From assembly GCF_008831285.2 (NCBI RefSeq), contig NC_045142.1, positions 5,091,501 through 5,155,500 on the forward strand: a stretch of DNA of 64,000 nt. Reading direction: 5' to 3'. Both the position numbers and the translations under genes were made by a program. Origin of the DNA: Nymphaea colorata. Taxonomy: Eukaryota; Streptophyta; Magnoliopsida; Nymphaeales; Nymphaeaceae. Under the pieces are notes generated by a model. That model saw only the letters and a program-made list of their open reading frames with translations, was not told the origin of the DNA and made no database searches. Below, piece by piece: positions 12,290-23,671 of this stretch; position 1 is the stretch's first letter, and every line of letters starts with the position of its first letter.

Positions 12290-12442
12290 CACTACAAAAA
12301 ATCAAGGATTTACTCATCAACAGAAAAACATTCATTATATCTATCATTGGTAAAAAGATACCGTTAGTAAATATTTATTGACGGATTTTGCCTTTTTACT
12401 GGCATTTGTTGCCCGCAAGTGAAATTAATGCTTTTTGTAGTG
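12290..12442. mobile_element. CACTA-type MITE with 3-bp target duplication
   Basis: The element starts CACTACAAAAA and ends CTTTTTGTAGTG, inverted copies of one another and typical of the CACTA (En/Spm) superfamily. It is 153 bp, non-coding, and flanked by tct on both sides (12287-12289 and 12443-12445), the 3-bp duplication expected for this superfamily, although the flanks are CT-repetitive. Confidence 0.82.
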
Positions 12443-13149
12443 TCTCTCTCGCTCTACCAGCGCACCCCGACCAGTTTATATCGCCTTCAAAAATGCATAA
12501 TTTTGTAAAAACTAGGTCCTCTGAGAATTAATTTTGTAATAAGTTTCTGAAATCTAGTTTATGTTTTTGTATGACAAGACCCGAATCAAAATTGGGTTTC
12601 ACAAATTTGGTTTTAATTGTCACTCAAGCACACACCTTACGCACTACTTTATAGGTAAACCTCAACTTGTAACAATCACGAGATGATGATATTAAGAGTT
12701 TTGATGATATTAAGACTTTTGCTCCAGCAGTCTTGAGTTAAAACAAATCCTTATGGCCTTGGGAGGCCTACGCTTGTTTATATTCACACTAAAACCTATG
12801 TTTTGTACCTAAGTTTGGGCATTCGGCCGGCCCCACACCTAAAACCTACTAGAGCTTGGCCCTATTAAATTATAAAATAATATATAAATATAATTCATCA
12901 TAATAAAATATTATAATTATATATAAAATTAATAAACTATATATGAAAAAATATTAGGCCTGCCCTATAATTGATCATGTCGGTCGGGTGCCTTCTTTTG
13001 GGTCCGGGGCCTGGCCCGAGTTGGGCCGAGTACCGGGGTACCGGCCAATGGCCCACCCCGGTGCCCAAGCTTACTTGTATCCACCACACTTCCACACCAA
13101 CCAAGTCCCTCTCTCTTTTTCTCTCTCTCTCTTTAGGTATGCCAACCAA
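12443..13149. other. Repeat-like DNA, no gene seen
   Basis: 12820-13070 has a GC-rich, partly self-complementary plan (ggccggcccc, then ccggggcctggcccgag) around an AT-rich core, as in degenerate MITEs. Short open frames here have no support. Confidence 0.45.
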
Positions 13150-13500
13150 TCAGATGTACTCTTAATCACATCCACTTTTTTTTTTTGATATTCATGTATT
13201 TGGATTTGAATACAAATAAAAGAAAGTTATATCTAAATTTGAAATCTGACTTTACAATCCGAATTTGAATTTTGAACTGAATTTTGTGCATTTACAAAAT
13301 GTAAGATCATTATATATAGGATATTTATCTAAAAATAAGTCTCATCTGAATCTAAATCTGAATTCGATAGATATCTGAATCCGATCAAATGTCATTTCTT
13401 AAATCCAATCTGGTTTGTTAATCAGATATTAATTTTTTTTTCATATCCAATTTTTCCAGATGGATTCAATGAGATACCCAATTCAAATAAGACACAATTA
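13150..13500. repeat. Dispersed repeat, copy B
   Basis: This is the partner of 11550-11885: gtactcttaatcaca, tatttggatttgaatac, tttgaactgaat, aatctgaattcga, atttcttaaatcc, cccaattcaaat in the same order. No coding content. Confidence 0.6.
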
Positions 13501-14099
13501 CGTGTCTCTCTCTTTCCAATAATGGTCTGACCATTTGGTGGGTAGTCCGCATGTCCCCTCGTCAATTCCTAAGAGGTCGTTTGATTGCTGTCCACTGGGA
13601 CAGGAGAGACAGGACGTTCTGTCCATTACACCATTGTCCTGTTCTTATGGACAATGGTGTCCTTTGTCCACCGTTTGATGATTTTAGGAACAGAATATTA
13701 TGTTCTTCTTGTCTGGCGTTTGTTTCGTGTGTGTCTGTTCTGTCTGTCTTGTCTAACGTTTGTTTCTGTTCTGTCGATGTTTGTGTCTTTATGTTCCAAT
13801 CAAATTGTTGGATTTTTTTTTAATTCAATACATAAGTGGCCTTAATGATAAGATTTTGACTGATTTCCATAAGTGTTTAGGCAATTAAAGATCATGTTAT
13901 TAACGCTCATGTGAAATTTAATACAATCAATTTACACACACTAAAAATATATGCTCGTATACATATGATGAGAGCACTACCGTGAAGCATGCTCCCTCTA
14001 ATCTTAATAGAAGGACTTGTTTCAGTTAAAAAAGAATTATCACAGGACAACAAATAATAAATTACGAAGAAGAACGAGTGGTTTCCACATGTTCGTCGC
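13501..14099. other. tgtcc/gttctg-rich stretch, no gene seen
   Basis: 13565-13800 is rich in ctgtcc and ggacag words in both orientations, suggesting a degenerate terminal-inverted-repeat element. The rest, to 14099, shows no feature. Confidence 0.4.
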
Positions 14100-15610
14100 T
14101 GAGTCACTTTGTGAGCTTGTTCATGAAAAGTGAAGCAGAAATACATCGGTCTGTTCATAATAACTCTCTGTCTCGACAGCCTCCTTCAGTTGGTTTACTA
14201 CATCGCTCATGTGTGGCCTTGAATGAGATGGTTGAGAGGTGCATGACATGGCTATGTTTGCAACTTTCCAGATGGAGTTCACATCATATTGTCTCATCAG
14301 CTTAAGGTCTGCAACACTGGAGTCTTGGTGTTACCCACTGAACTATATGAAAAGGCTCTCCAGATACATCAAACACTGGAGGATATCTAGTCATGAGCTC
14401 GAAGAAAACCACACCGAAGCTATAGACATCGCTCTTCTTGGTGACCAGGTCTTCTTGGTGACCAGGTTTGTACTGTAGTACCTGCAAAATCTGTTACTTT
14501 TGCTTCCATTTTTGCATTTAAAAGAATATTTGATGTTTTCACTTCCCTGTGAATGATTGGTGGATTACATCCGGAGTGTAAGTACTCCAAACCTGCACTA
14601 AAAAAGAAGGTCAATTTTTCAAGAATTTCAGTTGATAACGAGGAAGTATTGATAAGACAAGAGGGCTCCCCGATGGAAATATTGGAGAACTAGGACCTGT
14701 TGCAACGCTCAGTGCATCCTGAAGTCTGCTCAACCATGTTAGAAACGCAGATGTGCTAGCCTTTCCTGCAACAGAGGAAACTTAGTATATAAAAATTAAC
14801 TTGAATCGCTTTTTCAATTTGTGTTAGTTTGAAGTTATTTCCAACCTCATAGACTTCTCTACTATCTATGATCACTTCAAACTAATAAGATATTAATCCT
14901 TTTTTCAAGGACAAACTGAGGTTGGAAAGACCCCTACCAGCTTATGCCAAGAGATGTCAATCCCCCTATTAAGGTGGATGGATCTCTTGTTGGCAAATGG
15001 AAATAAAAAATTTATTAACAACAAACCCTTCTTTTTCCAGCATCTACACATTATTGTCACCGGTCAGGATTCAACGAAGTTCTTAAGACCAGCAACGGTA
15101 TGGTTCATGATTTCGATATCATGAGACCACTAATACTGGACTGATTACAAGCCTAATTGGCCAATATGACCTACCTGAGAGCAGCTGCCTTAGATCCCCC
15201 CACTCATGTTCTCATAGAGAAGAATCAGACGTCCACCTTCCTCACAGTAGCCAACAAAGGGGACTAAGCATTTGTGGTGAACTGTAACCAACCAGTAGCT
15301 TCACCTAAAATGAGCTACAATTCAAAGTCACTAAACATATGCAATATCAACTGAAAACATAGTGAAGCCAAAACAGACCTTTGCTAGCAACTCCTTGGTT
15401 CCTTGTGACAGTGAATTCTTTAGCACCTTGACAGCAAGTTCATGACCATTTTTAAGTCGTCCATAGTATAGACTGCCAGATCCTCCTTCACCAATTACTT
15501 TCTCAAAATTGTTGGTTATTTTCACTATCTCTGCATAAGGGAAACCATGCTTGATTTCTGGTTCCAGAAGAACCACTTTAGGTTTATCATTGCATTCCTA
15601 GTTAGAGATG
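14100..15610 (-). pseudogene. Decayed receptor kinase (kinase-domain exons only)
   Basis: Minus-strand exons can be followed in kinase order. 15380-15600: FPYAEIVKITNNFEKVIGEGG then YYGRLKNGHELAVKVLKNS (glycine loop and catalytic lysine). 15181-15300: HHKCLVPFVGYCEEGG, then a frameshift before the expected splice donor. 14690-14771: FLTWLSRLQDALSVATG. 14440-14600: [16 protein letters not shown], where the catalytic HRD is HRE, followed by loss of most of the activation loop. 14302-14487: [18 protein letters not shown]. 14160-14300: IWKVANIAMSCTSQPS. The catalytic aspartate change, frameshifts and deletions rule out a working kinase. It may be the 3' remainder of the gene at 22053-25231, cut off by the gypsy insertion, or an older separate paralogue; the lower similarity to the intact gene favours the latter. 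Confidence 0.85.
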
Positions 15611-15769
15611 CATGCAGTGATCCATTCAATTGATTGAGAGCCAAGTTTTTGCTGCATATTATGCACTTATAAGCAGCTGAAATTGGATGCAAGATTAATC
15701 GGGTGAAAATAAAACTGTCAGGTTGTTCGCACCCCACTCCTTTTTCAAGAAGGTCGAAATGCGAGTAAG

Positions 15770-18700
15770 CAAAATTCTTTTAAAATTGGGGTTTTGAGAA
15801 AATTTTCAAGAGAAAGGGATCCGCTCGTCGGTACGAGGTCCAACCGTTCCTGCCGCCTTTAACAGGGATAATTAGACCAAGGACTAAGGATCATTTGGAT
15901 CATATACAAGTTATTGATGTAAGTCCTATATGCTTATGCATTGAGGTTTTGGATTCAAGAACCGAAATTCATTTTTTTGAATAAATGAATTTGAATATTG
16001 GGGGTTTTCAAGTCGGTTTAAAAACCTTTGTTTTGGTGTTATTTGAAACACATAATTCTTGAGGATTTTTGAAGATTTGGGATTGAGTTCTTTGTTGTGA
16101 ATTCTAGATGATGATGATCATCTTATGATAAAAATTGATTTTGAACTCTTCTTTTGTCAAATCATGTGATTTGTAGAATTCATTCTTTTGAAAGAACATA
16201 GGTTCCAAATTGTTAGAAAACATGTTGTTTTTCAAATGCACTTTGGCCAAAAGATTATGAATGCATTGCTTGTGTTTTCTTTTGAAGTTAAGTGAAGTTT
16301 ACAAATTCTCATTGCAATATGACTTGGTCACTTTTTGCAACTTAAATTTGAATCACTTAATTTCTTGAGAATGTGCATGTGGTGCCATTGATTTTGAGTG
16401 AAAGTGAATGCATGAAACGAGAATGGAAACTATATGGAACATTCATTCTTCTCTCTCTCATAATCCATCAAGATTCATTCATATGAAACATACATTCTTC
16501 ACTCCCTCATAATCTCTCAAAGTCCGTATTGCACGTCATACAATCTATACATGAAGATTGATTAAAATGTAGGACTTTCTCTATATGTGCTCATTATATG
16601 ATTAAGCACATGAATTAGAGATATAGTCCATAAGCTTGAGGCTTGACATAAAATTATCAAAATGATGAAAATATATAAATGATTCAAGTTCAATCTTTGA
16701 AACGGATGGGAGACATGGATGACGTCCACTTTTGTCTCAAAATAGCTAAAAATCAGACCTTGTGTTGATTTAAATAGCTGAAAATTGTGGACATTGATTC
16801 CAATAAGGACTTGTTTCTTAGATAGAAACAATGAGTTTTTCAAATCTATTCAAATTCCAGATTTCGTAGTAATGAAATCATCAACTACTTTGGATGATTC
16901 TAGGATGCTTGGTATTTCAAATATGTAAATTTTGATATTCTTAAACCAATTCCTATGAAACATGGTCTGATTTCAACAACATACATACATCTTACGTATG
17001 AGTTTGCTGAAATTAAGTAAAAATGAAATGAAAATAATTTATAATCTTACACTAGAAAAATCAATAAAAATGGCCCATTTCCTTAAAGACCGGTTTGGAA
17101 ACATGTTCCAACCTGATTTTAAGGGAGGAATGTAATTTTTGACAAGAAATCAGATACATATATGTACATATATAACAATGTATACATATACGTACCTTAC
17201 TTTTCAAAATGAAATTTTATCAAGGGACCGCATGACTCATGAATCATGATGATTCATGGCTGGGTTCTTTTATGTAGGAAGATTGAGAACTTGTTTCAAA
17301 TCTTCCATACTACCCTTGATTAATTAAATTGAAAGACATGAATCAAAATGACTGTGAATAAGAAAGAAAATAAAACAATACTCAAGCTTATTCGTCCATC
17401 ATTTCGCCATGCAAGGGTGGATCACATTCATAAAAACGTATCCATCCCTTATAGGCATTTTCATCATACGTGATGTAGCAAAATCACTCTCTCACCGTGG
17501 GATTCTCATGGTAGGGAGTTCAAAATGGTATTAAGTTGGTTCCTTTGAAAGGGACCTGGCCTTGGGGCCCATTTCAAAATTTGATACTTGGGTTCATATT
17601 TAAGAAAAACCGACATATGCATGCATTATGCATTAACATGTATATTGAAGCGTAGGTTTCCCTTAGCTGGACATCATTCCCAGCCGTAAGCAAATGAAAA
17701 TAAACCCTCCCACGAATTGCTGGAATTAAAATAAATCAACAATAAGCTAAAGTAGAAGAGAAGTGAGTTAAGATCACCTACCTTGCGGTCGGTCTTGAAG
17801 TTTGTCCTTCGTCTTCACTTGTTTTCTAACCCAAGCAATCCTAAGCAAGAATCCAACCGTGGATTCAAGCTTAGCAAAGCTAGAATAAGAAATAGCTTGC
17901 TTGCTGGAATTTGGAGTGGTAAAGAGGGCTTCTCACCACGAAAATCCTAAGTAAGGGTTCACTTAAGCACCCTAACTTAGCAAAATCAATGGGGAGAATG
18001 GAAGAAAGTGAAGAAGAGAATGGAAGAAAAAGGGGAAGGGGGCTTGGACGAACCTCTTCTCTCTTCCTTGGCTTCTCCCTCCTACCTCCTTGGCTGCAGC
18101 AATTTGATAGAATGCTCCAAAATTTCATCCTCCCCCTTGGTGGCCAATGGGAGGTTTATATAGAGGAGGAGGTGGGTTCAACCACCTTCTTAACTCACCT
18201 TGGGAACTTGCTTAAGACCTTGGGGACTTGTAAAATGAGTTAAATAGACTTTAAAGGCTCTAATTGACCATTTCTCAGCCCATTTCCACGAGCTAGGTGG
18301 GCTGGGCTAGGTTTGGTCAACTTGGGTTCAGACCTAGGTGACCATTTTGACCAAAATTTTGGACGAAAATGCCCTTGCACAGGGTTTTGCCCTTATTTTG
18401 TACTATTTATTTATTTTTTATTTGAAATCGAGCTTATAAGGTTAAAACCTAGTTACTAAGCTCCAAATGCCATTGAATTATGATAATTAAATTTAAATTT
18501 TAATTAAAAATTTTATCAAATTTGGTTCGAAAAGGGTATTTTCGTCCAAAACTTGATTGAAAATGGATTTCAACTGAATCAAACTTTCACTTGAGAAATT
18601 CAATTTAAATTTGGTATTTGATTCATGCATTTGACAAATTCAAATGTTTATTTGCCTTTCATAAACCATTTTAGGCTTTTTAATCTTAAGTTGACCGTAG

Positions 18701-19523
18701 AAGGGCAAAATTGTCCAAATTGATCAATTTCGACCAATTGACCAAAGTCAAAGCTCATTTGCAAGTAGTTTGACTTTATTTGAGGTAATTTGATAAATTT
18801 GGGTCAAAAAAGCTCTTAATTGAGCTAAATTGTACTTTGACTGAATTTAGTCAAAGTGGGTTTGGTTCGGTCAAAGTCTATTTTCGTCCATTAATTGGAT
18901 CATGAGACAGACTTACGTTTTGACTGTGTTGAGCCCATGGTGACCGAACCTAGCTGGAATTGGCACAACATTTGAGTGCACCCGGTGATTAAGTAGGTTA
19001 GGTGAGTTTGACCAGTCTAGTAATTGCTTCCTTGAAAATGATTTTTTTCTTTAAGGAGGACCTGGTTAAAGAAGAGAGAGAGACATAAATGTCTCTCTTT
19101 TCCTAGGTTTCTCCTTTATTTCTTCTTGAAAATGACTTTTCTTCAATTAATTTGAGAGAAAATATTTATTTATTATTTTTTTTGACATGGAGGAGGCATG
19201 GCCCCTGGGGGGCTCTTGACCACACGAGCTAGGTGGGGCCCACACGTAGGTCCCACGTAGCATTTTAGACTGAATTAGATCCAATTCTTGGATCTAAGTC
19301 AAAATTTGCATTTTGCAATTGGATTTGGATTTCAAATGACATTTACAATTGAATTTGGACTCGTAATCCTGCATTGGGATTCGTGTATCGAGTTAAATTC
19401 ACGATTTGAATCTAATTGTTCTTTAGATTCGAAATTGGCTTTGAAATTGCAAATTTTCACAATTCTTTTGTGAAATTTTCACATTGCTTCAGTTTTGATG
19501 TGGAAAAATTTGGGGTGTTAACA
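15770..19523 (-). repeat. Gypsy 3' LTR, about 3.7 kb
   Basis: The start is set by TGTTAACACC directly after the polypurine tract. Its far end is not defined because the second LTR is absent. A (c)tatataaa box on the minus strand at 18163-18155 would place U3 at about 1.4 kb. No protein is encoded here. Confidence 0.6.
18155..18163 (-). promoter_or_regulatory. Possible LTR TATA box
   Basis: The minus strand reads ctatataaa, followed by a GC-richer leader. Position inside the LTR is suitable for U3/R, but TSS evidence is lacking and the plus strand also reads as a TATA-like word. Confidence 0.35.
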
Positions 19524-19540
19524 GATGCCCCTCTTTGTTG
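19524..19540 (-). other. Polypurine tract
   Basis: The minus strand reads acaaagaggggcatc immediately before TGTTAACACC. A purine-rich run abutting the LTR is the plus-strand primer site of LTR retrotransposons. Confidence 0.7.
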
Positions 19541-20586
19541 TTAAGCAAATTGAATAATTTGCTTAATAGCAAAGATTCACGCACCAAATTTTTGCAAATC
19601 GTTTGTAAAATCCATTTTTCAAATGATGTTGAACCATCCTCGCTCGAGGGGAAATGCTAGGCATAGACCTGAAATAAGAAGATTTTTCTCCATCTCATTG
19701 GAGACTTTGTAGAGGAATTAATGTTGGTTGAAAAATTTTGTAATTGTGAAAGTTTTTGCATTTGATGCTTTGAGAAATTTGCCCTCGATGCCTTCTAAAC
19801 CATTGGCAAGTGCTTTTTCTCTTCTTTTACTTAGTTTTTCACATACTCTCTTTTGCTTTTGAATTTTGATTTTCTTTTTGAGCCACCCTTCACTCTTGGG
19901 AGAAATTCCTCACCACCCCAAAAGCTACTATGGAGTTCCACCGCTTTGGCGGTTTTCTGTAGTTTGCTTTGTGTAATATCAAGTCTATCGGGCTTTCTTC
20001 TGAACCCTTGTAACAAGCTTTGGGCCGGTAACTCCTAGACCAGTTGGCCTCAGGGTACCAAATGTAAAACACTCCCCGGGCTTACTTGCTCGAATTCAGA
20101 AGGCTTTAGGAGACTTAATATAAGCAAAATGTTCATGGATTGCTTTTTAGCTTCACGGTGTAAGCATAGGTCATATGCCCACCCGCGCCTGCTGAGCTTT
20201 GAACCAGAGGAACAACTACACTCACCCCGAGCTCATTGCTCAACTCATTTCGCTTGATAGCTTTTTCTAGCATCTTGCCAAGGTCTTTTAGGTGACAAGA
20301 CTTTTTCTTATGGCATCTCATGCTAGACCTTTACAAATGTCGATTGTCGGGACCAACATTAATTACTATACATAAGTCCCTCAATGTCTGTGAAATTTCT
20401 TGCCTATTTCAAGACGATGCCCTTGCAATTGTCTTCAAGACATGGGTTGAGTTTGAAAATTTAGATGCATTTTTGAAACTTTTCCCTAAGGGATACCATG
20501 CCCCTTAGTTGGTTTGAAAATTGTTACAAACGTGCTTACCAAAGCACAACTATTTTGAATTTTTTTTTTTTTTTTGAATTGCAAAT

Positions 20587-21762
20587 TCAAGTATAGAATT
20601 TTTTGAGATGCAAAGCATTAATTGGATCGGGGATTTCAACCCCATCGGCATCAATCAGTCGATAAGAATTGTGAGGTAGAACCTCTTTGACAACATATGG
20701 TCCTTCCCAGTTCGGCACCCATTTTCCTTTGGGTCTACTCCTGAGTGGAACTATGGATCTTAAAACAAGATCATTTACCTGAAATTTTCTTTCAATGACT
20801 GATTTGGCATAATGTCGGGCGACTCTCTTACGATAGACTTCGGCATGCTCTGCCGCTTGTAGTCTTTTCTCGTCTAAGAGGTCTAATTGAGCAAGTCTTT
20901 TTTTTTGATATTTGTTAATTGGGAGTTCAATGAGAGCAGCAAATTTCATTGCTGGTTTTTGGACATGTAATGGAAGGACAATTTTCGTTCCATATACTAA
21001 TTCTGCTGGTGTAGCATTGGTGGGTGTCCGAATTGTGGTTCGATACGCCCAAAGTGCATTGTGCATTTTCTCGTGCCAATCTTGGCCTGTTTCAACTATC
21101 CTTTCTAAGACACGAATCAAAATCTTGTTGGTTGCTTATGCCTGACCATTACCTTGAGGGTAATATGGGGCAGAAAAGTGATGTTGTATTTTGTGTTTAT
21201 GACAAAGATTGCGCATTTTCTCATTTTTGAAATGAGTACCGTTATCAGAAACGATATCATGCGGGATGCCAAATCTACACAAAAGATTTTTATGAATGAA
21301 GGACACTACGTGTTGTCCTTCGACTGTTTTTAAAGTGATTGCTTCCACCCATTTGGTGAAGTAATCTGTAGCTGCAAGAAAATACCTGTGTCCATTTGAG
21401 GCAGGTGGATTGATTGGACCGACTACGTCGAAGGCCCACATGGAGAATGGCCATGGTGAGCTGACCGAATGAAGGTACGCTGCTGGAGCATGAATTGATG
21501 GTGCATGCAACTGACATTTGATGCATTTCTTGACAAATTGGTGACAGTCTCTTTGCAATGTGGGCCAATAGTACCCTGCTCTGACTATCTGCTTGACGAG
21601 GGTCTGATACCCTATATGTCCCCCACAAATTCCTTCATGGGCTTCTTGAATGGGCAGGAAACAAAAACTCACCGTTGGGTTGGTTTTCAAAAATTTCTTT
21701 TCAAAAATTTCATCCCAATCCAAGGGGTAGAAAAAAAATTTCGAGACGAACAAAATAACCAT
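20587..21762 (-). pseudogene. Gypsy integrase
   Basis: The N-terminal zinc site is present (HEGICGGHIG, then KKCIKCQ). The core has its first two catalytic aspartates in FSMWAFDVVG and HDIVSDNGTHF. The codon after YYPQGNGQA, where the DDE glutamate belongs, is TAA at about 21133-21135. The same frame then stays open through WHEKMHNALWAYRTT, the GPY module (NWEGPYVVKEVL) and a natural stop after HLKKFYT. A single nonsense base has therefore hit the catalytic glutamate position. Confidence 0.9.
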
Positions 21763-22849
21763 AGGTTCTCAAAGCAGTGCTTAATCCAATCATTCTATTT
21801 TTTTCATGTTTCATTCCTATCAAACTGAGAAATTTATTTTTTAAAATATAAACCCAAGTCCAACAAACACAAAGGGGTTTTGATAAACTGAATTTTGTTT
21901 CTATTTCTTCAATTCTTGAAATAAGTTTGTAGAAACTTCTTTCCAATTTCATATTTCCAACGAGTCAAACCGCAGCTGAGGACTTGTTTACTTATGACTT
22001 CCATCAATTTCGTATATACAAACTAAAGAGGAAGAGAATGAGATTAAAAAACCATCGTCTGCGTTGGTTCCTGCAGCGAGTCCTCGTTGGACTCTGAAAA
22101 CTTCCATGGCGTTGAGGATTGGAGGAAGGGACGCATCAGCTGTGTTGACCAATGAAATGACCGATCCAGTAGTCAGGTAACGACCACCATTGTAATCGGT
22201 TATATAAGACTGGTAAGGAGGGATGATTGTATCATTGTTCCGCTTGATGTCATCAACAAGGAAATCGAATGACCTGCTATTGTTTTGATAAGCGTCCTCC
22301 AACACTTCCATGAAATAAAAAATGTAGTAATAGGTAGCATCGACAGAAAGAATTCCCTAGGTCGGGACTGTTAGATTGGTGGCAATGCTCGACGCTGGTG
22401 TTATGGCGTTGACCAATGCTTTTCCTGGAATATCCTGGAAGCCCTGGATGAAGCTCATGTTATCTCTCGCCACGCTGATCACGCCGTCCATCGCATCGCT
22501 TGGATACCAATAACGATCGTAAGGGTCATCGGGGTACCTGCCATTAATGCAAATCAAAGCGCCTATAACATGTTCTAGTTCTTGCTCATTGCAAATGATC
22601 TTTGACCTTCATCATTGTTTTGCTTTTCCGTTGGATTTTATGAAAACATTTTTTGAGGTTGTAAATAACCGTGACGTATACATATAAACATTGAAGGCGC
22701 CAAATCTTTACTTTCAGTAATTATGATGCCGTGAATGGTATCGTCTAATTCATTATCAATTAATCAAATGATTTACAATGAGCTGTCGAAACATAAATGA
22801 ATAAATTTTCAAGGCAATGATGATAGAGATCCAATTTTCCTGTCTGTGT

Positions 22850-22990
22850 CAAGAGCTGAGTGGAACTTGAGCTCAGTCAGCTGAACTCAACTCAAGTGCA
22901 AGGTCAACTTGAGCTCGATTTTGATAGACAGATTTCTAGTTCGAGCTGGACGTGTTCAAGTTTGTTTACCAACTCCCCATTTAACTTGAT
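22850..22990. repeat. ctcgag-type repeat fragment
   Basis: Words such as cttgagctcagtcagctg, caactcaagtgcaagg and gttcgagctgg mark a fragment of the repeat family seen at 2363-2820. It lies in intron 2 of the truncated RLK. Confidence 0.5.
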
Positions 22991-23625
22991 CCATTTCTTT
23001 GATTTTAAGTTTGGAAATCACACCCAAAAAAAAAGAAAGAGAAAAGCCTATATTTAAGGGCCCTTATTGTTTGATGCTGTACAATGTTGATTTCATGATT
23101 AATTTGTTCAAGAAAAAACCTTAAAATGAATACAAAAGGACGTTTGCCAACAGCCATTACTTTTTTTTCCATCTTTATTATTGATTCTATTGAACACAAG
23201 GCGATGTTAGAATGATGGAAAAAAAATTCTTGAAACTTTTACCCACGTCATTGTCTAAGATAATGATTGCCATGAAACGATTACTAGGGTATGAGACAAC
23301 GACAAGAGGATGAAATAATGATATAAACATGGGATAATGGATATAAAATAATGACATAGGTATGAAATAACAACATGAGCGAGGCAAAAAAACAAGATGC
23401 TTCTTTGCCGCTCAAAAAGAATATATTGGTCATAACCATTTGCACCTATTAACTGACACAAATCATTAGGTTTGAGTTTTATCCAGTCCTAAAACCTTAC
23501 TTTTTTAATTTCTTTTTTGTCTCCATAAAAGTTTTCTTTTTCTATTAACCATGGCATTTTTTATCATGATTATATTGGCGCACGAAAGTATTATCATATG
23601 TGAACTAAAAATAGCTCAAAATCGT

Positions 23626-23630
<5 letters not shown>

Positions 23631-23670
<40 letters not shown>

Positions 23671-23671
23671 A
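23631..23671. repeat. (TA)n microsatellite
   Basis: TA dinucleotides with one interruption, followed by a GA-rich run, inside intron 2 of the truncated RLK. Confidence 0.9.

Larger units (their letters stand above)
15770..21750 (-). mobile_element. Truncated Ty3/gypsy retrotransposon (probably Tat lineage)
   Basis: On the minus strand the order is integrase (21762-20587), then non-coding sequence, a polypurine tract, and a long 3' LTR starting TGTTAACACC at 19523. Gag, protease, RT, RNase H and the 5' LTR are missing; the element stops abruptly near 21750, next to exon 3 of an RLK copy. The left LTR end is uncertain (about 15770), bounded by the kinase relic at 15610. The integrase sequence and very long LTR fit the Tat group of non-chromodomain gypsy elements; that placement is inference. 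Confidence 0.8.

Noticed and set aside
17045-17150. CACTA element start (cactagaaaaatca)
   Set aside because: No matching right end or target duplication nearby, and it lies inside the gypsy LTR.
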